From assembly GCA_024703855.1 (NCBI GenBank), contig CP087965.1, positions 2,038,001-2,102,000 on the forward strand: a stretch of DNA of 64,000 nucleotides, written 5' to 3'. Within the stretch, counting starts at the first letter, position 1; each line of letters begins with the position of its first letter. The notes beneath the pieces are model-generated. The model did no database searches. It was not told where the DNA came from and saw only the letters and a list, made by a program, of their open reading frames with translations. This DNA is from Polaromonas sp. P2-4 (GTDB lineage Bacteria > Pseudomonadota > Gammaproteobacteria > Burkholderiales > Burkholderiaceae_C). Position numbers and translations under genes: made by a program. Shown here one piece after another: positions 55,830 to 64,000 of this stretch.

Positions 55830-55997
55830 TCAGCCGGCCATGAGTTTGTGCACCAGGTCGGCCGTGGTGCTGCCCTTCTCATATTTGTACTGACTGCGCC
55901 TGTCGAATCCCGCTGCGCCACCGAGTTCTTGCTGTGTGAAGCCTAGTCTTTGGCGCTCAGACTTCAGTCGTAGATTAAACAGGTTGAGAATTTTCAT
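55830..55997 (-). CDS. short Xre-type helix-turn-helix protein, probably truncated
   Basis: 55 aa from ATG 55997 (KSERQRLGFTQQELGG, then DRRSQYKYEKGSTTADLV) forming most of one Cro/CI helix-turn-helix, ending abruptly with HKLMAG. Usual family members continue. Lies among fragments between LysR and rpe. Confidence 0.5.
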   Translation of the reverse strand: MKILNLFNLRLKSERQRLGFTQQELGGAAGFDRRSQYKYEKGSTTADLVHKLMAG

Positions 55998-56113
55998 CGA
56001 GCCAAGGATACATGCACCCCGGAGGTTTACCTGGTCACCAAACCCCTGATCGAGGCCCTTGAGGCGTATCTAGCCTACCGGCTTGCCCATGACATCGGCA
56101 CCGAGCTGGGCGT

Positions 56114-56223
56114 GGCTGTGTGGATCTGCCTCAAAGTGCGCCGCTGTTTCCATGATTTTGTTGCCTCGATTCCTAGCCAGGTGGTCAGCTTCTCGGCGTA
56201 GGGGTCGAGCTTGCTTGAGCTGA
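56114..56223 (-). mobile_element. inverted IS21 istA fragment
   Basis: 110 bp matching 53025-53135 in opposite orientation with one short difference; encodes [20 protein letters not shown] then [13 protein letters not shown]. Both copies end at the same base (CACACAGCC). Brackets the msrA-ohr-SDR-LysR segment. Confidence 0.8.
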
Positions 56224-56459
56224 TACTCGGGGACCGTGAATGAGCCCTTTGATTTCAGCAGTAACGCCAATTTCGGCGAGCGCCTTGATCAAAATCGCAG
56301 ACGCATCCTGCGGCTTGCGGTTGGACTTTACGGTGTTGTCCAGTTTTTCAGCAAACTGATAAGTCACCACTCTGCATGTTGCATGGGTTTCCTGAAAGCG
56401 CACACCAAGCAGGCTGGCAATGCATATCGGCTTGTTAGAGTTGCTGCTGCACCGCGTCT

Positions 56460-56671
56460 ATATGTGCTGCCAGAGATTTTGGCGACTGCCTTCGCACCGT
56501 TTGGCGCTGTGGCCAGCAAACACAATGCGGCCATCTGTAAAGCTTGCGTTGCTCTGCAATCTCAAACGAGGCATCAGCCCAACCAGCGGCCTGAATAGCA
56601 GGCGTTACGAACTCGCGGCATGTATCGGCTTCACTGAACTCGAGCGGGTTGGGCGCGCTGCTGGCTGTCAT
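56460..56671 (-). pseudogene. type I restriction HsdR-like N-terminal fragment
   Basis: From ATG 56671: PNPLEFSEADTCREFVTPAI, QAAGWADASFEIAEQR and after an extra A SFTDGRIVFAGHSAKRCEG, which looks like the start of EcoEI-type HsdR subunits. Only about 60 residues remain before unrelated sequence. A decayed restriction gene. Confidence 0.5.
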
Positions 56672-56719
56672 TGTTTCCCTTGTTTCCGTTCCTGTGTTCT
56701 TTGCGCAGCAAGCGCTATA

Positions 56720-57417
56720 TCACCTCGCCAGCTCCAACCGCATGGCGTCAATCACGCCCTTGTAATCAGGCTTGCCGAAAATCGCGCTGCCCGCCACAAA
56801 AGTATCGGCCCCGGCATGGCTGCCACGCGGGCGATGTTGTCGGTTTTGATGCCGCCATCGACTTCCAGGCGAATGTCTTTGCCCGAGGCGTCAATGCGCT
56901 TGCGCGCCTGCTCGATCTTGCGCAGCGCGGAGTCAATAAAGCTTTGCCCGCCAAAGCCGGGGTTGACGCTCATGATCAAAATCAGGTCGATGTCGTCAAT
57001 CACCCAGTCCAGCACCTCCATGGACGCGGCTGGGTTGAACACCAACCCGGCTTTGCAGCCCTTGGCCTTGATGGCCTGCACGCTGCGGTGCACATGGCCG
57101 GACGCTTCGGGGTGAAAGCTGATCAGGTCGGCACCGGCATCGGCAAAGGCGGCGGCCAGCGCGTCAACGGGTTGCACCATCAGGTGCACGTCAATCGGCA
57201 CGGCCGTGCCATCGGCCTGCTTGGCATGCGGCTTGAGCGCCTGGCAAATCATGGGGCCGAAGGTCAGGTTGGGCACGTAATGGTTGTCCATCACGTCAAA
57301 ATGAATCCAGTCAGCCCCCGCCGCGATGACGGCTTTGAGCTCGTCGCCCAGGCGGGCAAAGTCTGCGGACAAAATGGAAGGGGCAATCCGGTAGGTGGGC
57401 GGCTTGGTATTAGGCAT
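56720..57417 (-). CDS. rpe: ribulose-phosphate 3-epimerase (frameshifted)
   Basis: Pentose-phosphate/Calvin-cycle enzyme, about 232 aa. [17 protein letters not shown], metal-binding [39 protein letters not shown] and LEVDGGI are all present. One G is missing near 56815, after which [18 protein letters not shown] completes the protein. Start ATG 57417. Divergent from apaG; gph nearby acts on the related phosphoglycolate. Confidence 0.93.
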
Positions 57418-57507
57418 GGCAAGATTGTCGCAGCAAGCCGCTCCGGCCGTCCTGTCACAAGCCCAACGACTGGGGCGGTTAACATGAGCGCCAACAGATC
57501 TTTCACC

Positions 57508-57904
57508 ATGCCAACCTACCAATTTTCCTGCGAAGTTACCCCCCAATACCTGCCTGAGCAATCCGCGCCCTGAGGAGGACATTTATGGGTTTGCCTACAC
57601 CGTCACGGTCACCAACACCGGCGACGTGGCCGCGCAGCTGATTTCGCGCCACTGGATCATCAGCGACGCCAACGGCCATACCGAAGAGGTCAAGGGGCTG
57701 GGCGTGGTCGGCCACCAGCCGCTGCTCAAACCCGGCGAGTCGTTCCAGTACACCAGCGGTTCGCGCCTGCGCACCGCCAGCGGCACCATGCATGGCAGTT
57801 ATTTTTGCGTGGCCGAAGACGGTGAGCGCTTTGAGGTGGAGATTCCGATGTTTGTGCTGGAAGCGCAGCATGGCGGCACGCCGTCCGGCCGCGTGCTGCA
57901 CTGA
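57508..57904 (+). CDS. apaG: ApaG protein (frameshifted)
   Basis: About 131 aa. All-beta FN3-like fold with [44 protein letters not shown] and [13 protein letters not shown]. Linked to Mg/Co homeostasis or nucleotide metabolism in other bacteria. An extra T near 57572 (CCC-T-GAG) splits [19 protein letters not shown] from the rest. Followed 8 bp later by the PF10136 gene. Confidence 0.88.
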
Positions 57905-57912
57905 CGCGGCCG

Positions 57913-59889
57913 ATGAAAAACCTTCCCGCACTGCTCAATACACTGAGCCCGGATGCCGACCTGGCCGGGCGCCATGTCTGGCTGATCAAGCTGTTTGAGT
58001 GGATACGGGGCGACCAGACCTCACTGGAGGCGGCCGTGGCGCGGGTACAGGCGTTGATTGATGCAGTCCAGCTGCAGCCAGAGGTGCAGGCGCGCCTGCA
58101 GGCCTGGTGGCAAACACTGCTGCAAACTGTCGACATCACCACCTTGCTGGCTGATTTTGGTTTTGCGCCGCGCACGGCCTTTGTCAGTGAGCTGGCCGAG
58201 CGCCTGCGCCGCAAAATGCTGCCCGGCACGCCCGAAACCACGGACGCCTCGGAGCTGTTTCCACTGGTGGCGCCGACGCGTTTCGATGCGCAGTGGATGG
58301 GCGCCTTGCAGGAAAAGCAGATCAACGAGCTGGTCGAGCTGCTCTCAGCCCACCCTGGGCTGGACACGCTGCGCTGGCAGCGCAGTCTGATGGACGACGC
58401 TGACCTACTGCACGGCTCAAATTCGCGCCACCGGTTTCGCGCCCGAGCTGCGCCTGCGCATGAGTGAAGGCTCACAGCATGTGAGGGCGTTTCATGACCT
58501 GCCGGCCGACGTGCAGGGATTGCGCAGCGCCTTTTTGACGCGAAACACGATGAATTGGCCCAGGATGCCGGCTTGCAAGCCGCGGTTGTGCAATACCGCG
58601 AACGGCTGGACGCCTGCCGGCAAGCCGTCAACAGCATTTATGCCCACGTGGAAGAAAACGGTATTTCGCTCGGCATGGTGTTTCGCTTGCAGCCAGCTGC
58701 GCGCGCATGGTGCGCGTGCGCGAGCTGCTCGAGGCCCTGCTCTCGCCCAAACCCGCCATGGCAGCGCTCAAGCTGCTGGTGCGCCGGGTGATTACCGGGC
58801 AAGAAAACAAAAGCATTGGCGCACTGATCAGCGCCAACTCCACTCTGCTGTCGGCCAAGATGGCCGAGCGCAGCGCCGAAACTCGGCGAGCGCTACATCA
58901 CCCGCAACCGGGGCGAATACCGGGAAATGCTGGGCAAAGCCATGGGCGGCGGTGCCGTCACGGCGCTCACCACCTTGCTCAAGTTTGCCGTGGTGGGCAT
59001 AGGCCTGTCGGCGTTCTGGAGCGGCTTTTGGTCCAGCATGGTTTACGCCAGCACCTTCATCATGATCCAGCTGCTGCATTACACGCTGGCCACCAAACAG
59101 CCCGCCATGACAGCGCCCGCCATGGCGGCCAAGCTGAAAGACATCGATTCGGCCGAAGCTGGCAATACGATTGAAGAATTTGTCGATGAGGTGACGCACC
59201 TGGTGCGCTCCCAAGTGGCGGCGGTGTTTGGCAATGTGTTCATGGTGGTGCCCGCCGTGCTGTTGGTCAACGCATTGGTTCAGTTGCTGCTGGGCCGTCC
59301 GATGATCGGCAATGCGCAAGCGCAGCACGTGCTGGCCACGCTGACCTTGCTGGGCCCGACGCTGCTGTGGGCCGCGTTTACCGGCGTTATTTTGTTTGCG
59401 GCCAGCATGATTGCCGGCTGGGCCGAAAACTGGTTTGTATTGCACCGCCTGGATTCGGCCTTGCGCTACAACCCGCGCATTACCGGCATTGTCGGCATCG
59501 AACGGGCGGGTCGCTGGTCGGCCTTCCTGCGCAAAAACATCTCCGGCTTTGCGTCGAATATTGCGCTGGGTTTCATGCTGGGCCTGATCCCGGCGTTCAC
59601 CGGTTTCTTTGGTGTCGAGCTCGAAGCGCGCCACGTCACGCTTTCAACCGGGCAACTGGCAGCGGCCGGTGCGTCGCTCGGTTTGGACGCCTTCCGGACC
59701 CCGGCGATCTGGTGGTGTATAGCCGCCATTCCGTTGATTGGCGCGCTGAATCTGGGCGTGAGTTTTTACTTTGCATTCCGCTTGGCGCTGCAGGCCCACA
59801 ATGTCAGCGGCGTGGACCGCGCCCGCATTCGCAAAGCCATCTGGGCCCGTTGGCGCAGCCATCCGCGCAGTTTTTTCGTGCCCGAATAA
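57913..59889 (+). CDS. PF10136 membrane protein ('site-specific recombinase' family, frameshifted)
   Basis: About 660 aa restored, with frame breaks near 58400, 58535, 58700 and 58880. N-terminal soluble helices, then about six transmembrane helices in the second half (VTALTTLLKFAVVGIGLSAF; VFMVVPAVLLVNALVQLLL; FVLHRL then ISGFASNIALGFMLGLIPAF). Family founder was named a gonococcal recombinase (Gcr), but membrane helices and lack of recombinase motifs make that name doubtful. Cotranscribed with apaG. Confidence 0.75.
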
Positions 59890-60110
59890 CGCACAAGCCA
59901 TGGCGACTTGTCACAGGTGCACGATCTCCGGCCTTGTCCTACAGGGCCAAGTGTGTGATAGCTGTAAATTACTGCAACACATTATTGTTCTTTCAAATCG
60001 CCACCGGGCTTCGCGCCATAACGGCCGGCCAACCCGACGCGCACCCTGCCCGGCCAACAGCCCAAGGGCATGGCTGCAGAAGTTCTGACTAGAGTGGAGA
60101 TAAGCCCCGC

Positions 60111-61332
60111 ATGAATGAAATCCTCGCCATCTGGGCCGAATGGATCAAGCCATCGGCAGGATTGCCCACGGTGCAGTGGTCGATTTTGCTGGCCCTTGCC
60201 GCCGCCTCGGGCCACCTCGTCAACCGCTACACCGGCTTGCCCAAAGTCATTGGTTATTCGGTCATTGGTGCCTTTGCCGGCCTGGCCGGTTTCACCGGCG
60301 TGGTCTGGCCGCTGCAGGGCACCGGGCTCTTTTTGCTGGAGCTGGGCGTTGCGGTGGTGCTGTTTGAGGCCGGTGGCCGCACTTCGCTGCGCTGGTTTCG
60401 CCACAACCCCATGGTGCTGGTGCAAAGCCTGGCTGAATCTACGCTGACCTTCTTTCTGGTGCACTGGGTGCTGGGCCAGATGGAGGTACGGGGCATGGTC
60501 GCCGAATCGCTCGCGCTGCTGGCCATGGCCGCGTCGCCGGCGGTGTTGTCGCGCGTGGCCATGGACACGCAGGGCCGCCGGCCCGGTCACGGAACGCGCT
60601 GGTGCTGTCCACCCTCAGCACCCTGTATGCCCTGACGCTGTGCAGCGCCCGCGCCGGCATGATGCCGCGGGGCGAAGCCGGGCTGTCGAACACGCTCTTT
60701 CCGGTGCTGGTGGTGCTGGGGCTTTCGGTGGTGGTCGGTGCCGTGCTGGCGCTGACGCTGCGCACCGCGCTGCGCGTGATGAGCCCGACCAGCGAGAACA
60801 CGGCCATCCTGCTGCTCGCGCTGATCGCGACGGGCGCTGCGGTGGCGGCCCACTTTGGCGGCTCGGCTCCGCTGGCGGCGCTGCTGGGCGGCATGCTGCT
60901 CAAGCAGCTGAATCCGCGCCCCTGGTCCTGGCCGCGGCAAATGGGCACGGCATCGTCCATGCTCACCATGCTGATGTTTGTGCTGGTATCGGTGGTGGCG
61001 GCGCAGGCCGACTGGAGCGGGCCGGTAGCTGGCCTGGTGCTGGCACTGGTCGCGGCACGCATGCTGGCCAAAATTACCGGCGTGGCGCTGGGCAATGTTG
61101 GCAGTGGTGCCAGCTGGAAGCAGGCGCTGTGGGTCGGCTGTGCGATGTCCCCGATGTCGTCGGTGACGCTGCTGCTGGTGTCACAGTATGTGGCGGCATC
61201 AGGCCCGCTCGGGCGGCAGATTGCGGGGGTGGCCCTGCCGGCGATTTTGCTGATGGGGGTGCTCGGTGCCATTTTGGCCACGGTGGCCATCTACCGCGCC
61301 GGTGAAAGTTCAACCCCCTGGCCTCCGCTTAA
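60111..61332 (+). CDS. CPA2-type cation:proton antiporter (frameshifted)
   Basis: About 407 aa, some 11-13 transmembrane helices, KefB/YbaL-like: [49 protein letters not shown], then [20 protein letters not shown] and [15 protein letters not shown]. Breaks near 60575 (extra G) and 60594 (two bases lost in GCGCGC). A TAA at 61330-61332 is reached if a C-run near 61313 is one base short; without it the frame runs on into ybdK. Confidence 0.8.
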
Positions 61333-61357
61333 GCGCAACCCCCTGCAGGAGCCAACC

Positions 61358-62498
61358 ATGAGCCTTGAAACCTTCCACCAATCCGCCGCCCTGTCACTTG
61401 GCGTGGAGCTTGAGCTGCAGCTCGTGAACACGCACGACTATGACCTGGCGCCCTATGCCGAGGACATGCTGCGCCTGATGCACAAAATCCCGCTGCCCGG
61501 TGCTGTGGTGCCCGAGATGACCTCGAGCATGATTGAAATCTCGACCGGCGTCTGCAACTCCTCGTCGGAAGTGCTGGGCCAGCTGTCGCAAATCCACGAT
61601 GCGCTGGTCAAAAGCGCCGACAAGCTCAATATTGCGGTGGTCGGCGGTGGCACGCACCCGTTCCAGCAGTGGCACGAACGCCGCATTTACGACAAACCGC
61701 GCTTTCATGAGCTGTCCGAGCTTTATGGCTACCTCTCCAAGCAGTTCACGATTTTTGGCCAGCATGTGCATGTGGGTTGCCCCTGATGCCGACACCGCGC
61801 TGCTGACCTTGCACCGCATGTCGCGCTACATACCGCACTTCATTGCGCTGTCGGCCTCGTCACCTTATGTGCAGGGCCAGGACACGGCGTTTGACTCGGC
61901 GCGGCTCAATTCGGTGTTTGCCTTTCCGCTGTCGGGCCGCGCACCGTTGACGCTGACCTGGGACGAGTTCACGGTCTATTTTGACAAGATGACGCACACC
62001 GGCGTGGTCAAAAGCATGAAGGACTTTTACTGGGACATCCGGCCCAAGCCCGAGTACGGCACCATCGAGATCCGCGTGTTCGACACGCCGCTCACGGTGG
62101 AGCGCGCCGCCGCGCTGGCCGGCTATGTGCAGTCGCTGGCGGCCTGGTTCATGCAGGACCAGCCCTTCATGCCCGCCGAGGACGACTACCTGGTCTATAC
62201 CTACAACCGCTTCCAGGCCTGCCGCTTCGGTCTTGATGCGGTGTATGTGGACCCGGCCACCGGCAGCCACATGCCGCTGCGCGAACACATCCTGATGACC
62301 ATGGGCCTGGTGGAGCGCCACGCGGCCAGCGTCGGTGCCAGTGCGTCCATTCACCAGCTGCGCACCAGCGTGGAGCGTGCCGACAACGACGCCCGCTGGC
62401 TGCGTGAGAAGCAGGGCGAGGAGCACCTGCTGGCCGAAGTCATCCGGCAGGCAGCGCAGCGCTTTCGCGGTGGCGTAACGCATCTGCAGCAACCCTGA
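61358..62498 (+). CDS. ybdK: carboxylate-amine ligase YbdK (glutamate-cysteine ligase type 2, frameshifted)
   Basis: About 379 aa. [56 protein letters not shown], and [18 protein letters not shown] are conserved parts of the GCS2 family, which joins glutamate to cysteine or another amine using ATP. Start ATG 61358 with AGGAG. An extra T near 61786 (CCC-T-GAT) breaks the frame. Overlaps the antiporter reading frame. Confidence 0.88.
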
Positions 62499-62537
62499 AC
62501 CCGCGCGATAGCAAGAGCCTGTATGCTCTGAGCCCTC

Positions 62538-63536
62538 ATGGGTGAATTTGACCTGATTGCACGCTATTTCACACGCCCCACGCGCCGGGTCGCGCTCGGC
62601 GTGGGCGACGACTGCGCGTTACTACAGCCTGCACCGGGCATGCAACTGGCCATCTCCAGCGACATGCTGGTGGAGGGCCGGCATTTCTTCCCGGATGTCG
62701 ACCCTTTCACACTGGGCCACAAGGCGCTGGCCGTCAACCTGAGTGACTTGGCCGCCTGCGGCGCCAGGCCGCTGGCCTTCACGCTGGCGCTGGCCCTGCC
62801 GCGCACCGATGCCGCCTGGCTGGAACCGTTCTCGCGCGGCCTCTTCTCGCTGGCCGATGCCCACGACTGCGAACTCGTGGGCGGCGACACCACGCAGGGG
62901 CCGCTCAATATCTGCATCACGGTGTTTGGCGAAGTGCCCCGTGGGCAAGCCCTGCTGCGCTCGGGCGCCCAAGTGGGCGACGACATCTATGTGAGCGGCA
63001 CGCTGGGCGATGCGCGGCTGGCGCTGGAGGCGATGCGCGGCACTGTCGCTCTGCCAGCCGATGTATCCGCCGACTTACTCGCCCCGGCCAGACAGCGACT
63101 GGAGCAACCCACACCGCGAATCGCGTTGGGCCTGGCATTGCGCGGCATTGCGACGGCGGCGATTGACGTCAGCGACGGCCTGTTGGGCGACTTGGGCCAT
63201 ATCCTGAAGCAGTCCAGCGTGGGGGCCACCGTGGACACCGATATTGCTATTACTTTAGTAGCATCTCGCGCATATGATTCGGGGGCTAAAGGCCTGTTTG
63301 GTACTGAAATCACGCCGAATCAATGGCTGGGCTGGGCACTGGCAGGGGGCGACGATTACGAGTTGCTGTTCACCGCCCCAGCGTCCGCCCGAGAAACCGT
63401 AGCGGCCGCGGCCCGGGCGAGCCAAACACCCGTGACCCGGATCGGCCAGATTGACCGGGCGCGCGGCCTGCGCTTGGTCAACGGCCAAGGCCAGGCCGTG
63501 CCCAACATCTACACCTCGTTCGACCACTTCGCCTGA
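62538..63536 (+). CDS. thiL: thiamine-monophosphate kinase
   Basis: 332 aa, intact. GEFDLIARYF start, ATP/Mg motifs VALGVGDDCALL and LVGGDTTQGPL, ISSDMLVEGRHFF, DVSDGLLGDLGHI and ALAGGDDYELLFTA. Last step of thiamine diphosphate synthesis. Repeat S7 is embedded between the DVSDGLLGDL and GGDDYELL motifs (IAITLVASRAYDSGAKG) in frame, giving a slightly longer loop there. Its stop overlaps the convergent tautomerase gene by 28 bp. Confidence 0.93.
   Translation: MGEFDLIARYFTRPTRRVALGVGDDCALLQPAPGMQLAISSDMLVEGRHFFPDVDPFTLGHKALAVNLSDLAACGARPLAFTLALALPRTDAAWLEPFSRGLFSLADAHDCELVGGDTTQGPLNICITVFGEVPRGQALLRSGAQVGDDIYVSGTLGDARLALEAMRGTVALPADVSADLLAPARQRLEQPTPRIALGLALRGIATAAIDVSDGLLGDLGHILKQSSVGATVDTDIAITLVASRAYDSGAKGLFGTEITPNQWLGWALAGGDDYELLFTAPASARETVAAAARASQTPVTRIGQIDRARGLRLVNGQGQAVPNIYTSFDHFA
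63245..63300 (-). repeat. short dispersed repeat S7, inside thiL
   Basis: Copy: GCTATTACTTTAGTAGC palindrome then TCTCGCGCATATGATTCGGGGGCTAAAGGCC, split by family consensus; read in frame. Confidence 0.65.
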
Positions 63537-63925
63537 AGCTGCGGCGCGCGGGCTTGTCTACGCGCCGCCTGCGTTTGGCCGCCATAGCCCCAGTCGGTAG
63601 CGGGCACTTCCCGCACGATGACGTAACTGGCCGGCTCCAGTGGCTGGCCCGCACCGAGCTGGCGTTGCAATTCCTCAAATGCAGCGGCAATGAAGGCGGC
63701 TTTCTCCTGCGGCGTGTTGGTGCCTGCGGTGATGCTGATCTCCAGGAAAGCCGTCGGGCCCTGTACGTCGCTGCCCCCTGATATGCCAGCGTGCGGCGGG
63801 TACATCGTCAATCATCACGGCAGTCACTTCCGGGCGTTTGCCCAGGTGCAAGGCCGTCAGACCGGTGAGCGCGCCAGCCAGTGAACGGTAGCGTGAGGGG
63901 TTTTGCAAGGGCGAGACCTTTAGAA
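63509..63925 (-). CDS. tautomerase-family protein, 5' end lost (frameshifted)
   Basis: About 130 aa of a two-domain 4-oxalocrotonate-tautomerase-like protein: VSPLQNPSRYRSLAGALTGL, TALHLGKRPEVTAVMIDDV, then after a break near 63780 FLEISITAGTNTPQEKAAFI and YVIVREVPATDWGYGGQT. The catalytic N-terminal proline and first residues are missing; upstream of about 63925 the DNA looks like the end of an insertion element. Confidence 0.6.
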
Positions 63926-64000
63926 CTTGTCCGTGAATAATTTGGGGTCGCGCAAGTGGATTTTCGGGATGAGCTGCTAGGCGCAAAATCCAAGGTAAGG
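63926..64000. mobile_element. possible insertion-element terminus at window end
   Basis: The sequence TAGAACTTGTCCGTGAATAA replaces the start of the tautomerase gene and looks like an IS terminal repeat, but the element runs out of the window and its family cannot be named. Confidence 0.35.

Noticed and set aside
56185..56403. Minus-strand frame beside the inverted IS21 fragment as a gene
   Set aside because: It spans the IS21 junction and has no recognisable family; it is probably a junction artefact of decayed genes.
57913..59889. Naming the PF10136 gene a true site-specific recombinase
   Set aside because: It is a multi-pass membrane protein without tyrosine or serine recombinase motifs; the family name is historical.

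Overview
The window looks like a chromosome segment of a betaproteobacterium of the Comamonadaceae (Polaromonas/Rhodoferax-like). The evidence is the tuf-secE-nusG-rplKAJL-rpoBC cluster, the ntrYX-DUF4390-rsmB cluster, the trpE-aroQ-trpG/trpD/trpC-ung genes, GC-rich coding DNA, and the many GC-rich palindromic repeats. This assignment is inferred from gene content; no search was run.

Region by region. Positions 1-8240 are part of a mobile or plasmid-like element: a pair of integrase-like genes, a ParM-like partition locus with an upstream centromere-like iteron array, two tandem paralogous small proteins, an IS1182-type remnant and an AlpA-like DNA-binding protein. The integrase operon and the AlpA-like gene each follow one of two diverged copies of an ~800-nt structured leader with the same promoter geometry. 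The element abuts a truncated diaminopropionate ammonia-lyase gene. Positions 8240-12240 hold a class II aldolase, a histone H1-like protein and a decayed island beside tRNA-Phe (integrase tail, AbiE remnants, trbI fragment). From 12.2 to 23 kb lie ntrYX, DUF4390, rsmB, an acyltransferase, flavocytochrome c subunits, an M48 protease and lemA. From 23 to 37.1 kb is the rpoCB-rplLJAK-nusG-secE-tRNA-tuf-tRNA cluster, all on the minus strand. From 37.4 to 51 kb are a patatin, ung and trpC, an inositol-monophosphatase gene with a Fe3+/thiamine-type ABC transporter, trpD, lysE, a threonine aldolase, and trpG-aroQ-trpE behind a trp leader peptide and attenuator. From 51 to 64 kb are a chalcone-isomerase-like protein, gph, an IS21-bracketed oxidative-stress segment (msrA fragment, ohr, SDR, LysR), rpe, apaG, a PF10136 membrane protein, an antiporter, ybdK, thiL and a tautomerase.

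Three cross-cutting points. (1) Many essential genes (rpoB, rpoC, rplJ, trpC/D/E, ntrY, rsmB, ung) contain frameshifts at recurring contexts: loss of two bases in GCGCGC tracts, homopolymer +/-1, and an extra T in CCG. These are best explained as sequence errors, so coordinates of frameshifted genes span all pieces and frameshift alone should not be read as gene death. (2) Two families of short dispersed repeats sit between genes and also inside at least five coding regions without a stop codon. (3) The most novel-looking part is the element at the left end: twin leader RNAs, duplicated membrane-protein/leader cassettes, and a parC-like array with a ParM-like protein and unusual partners.
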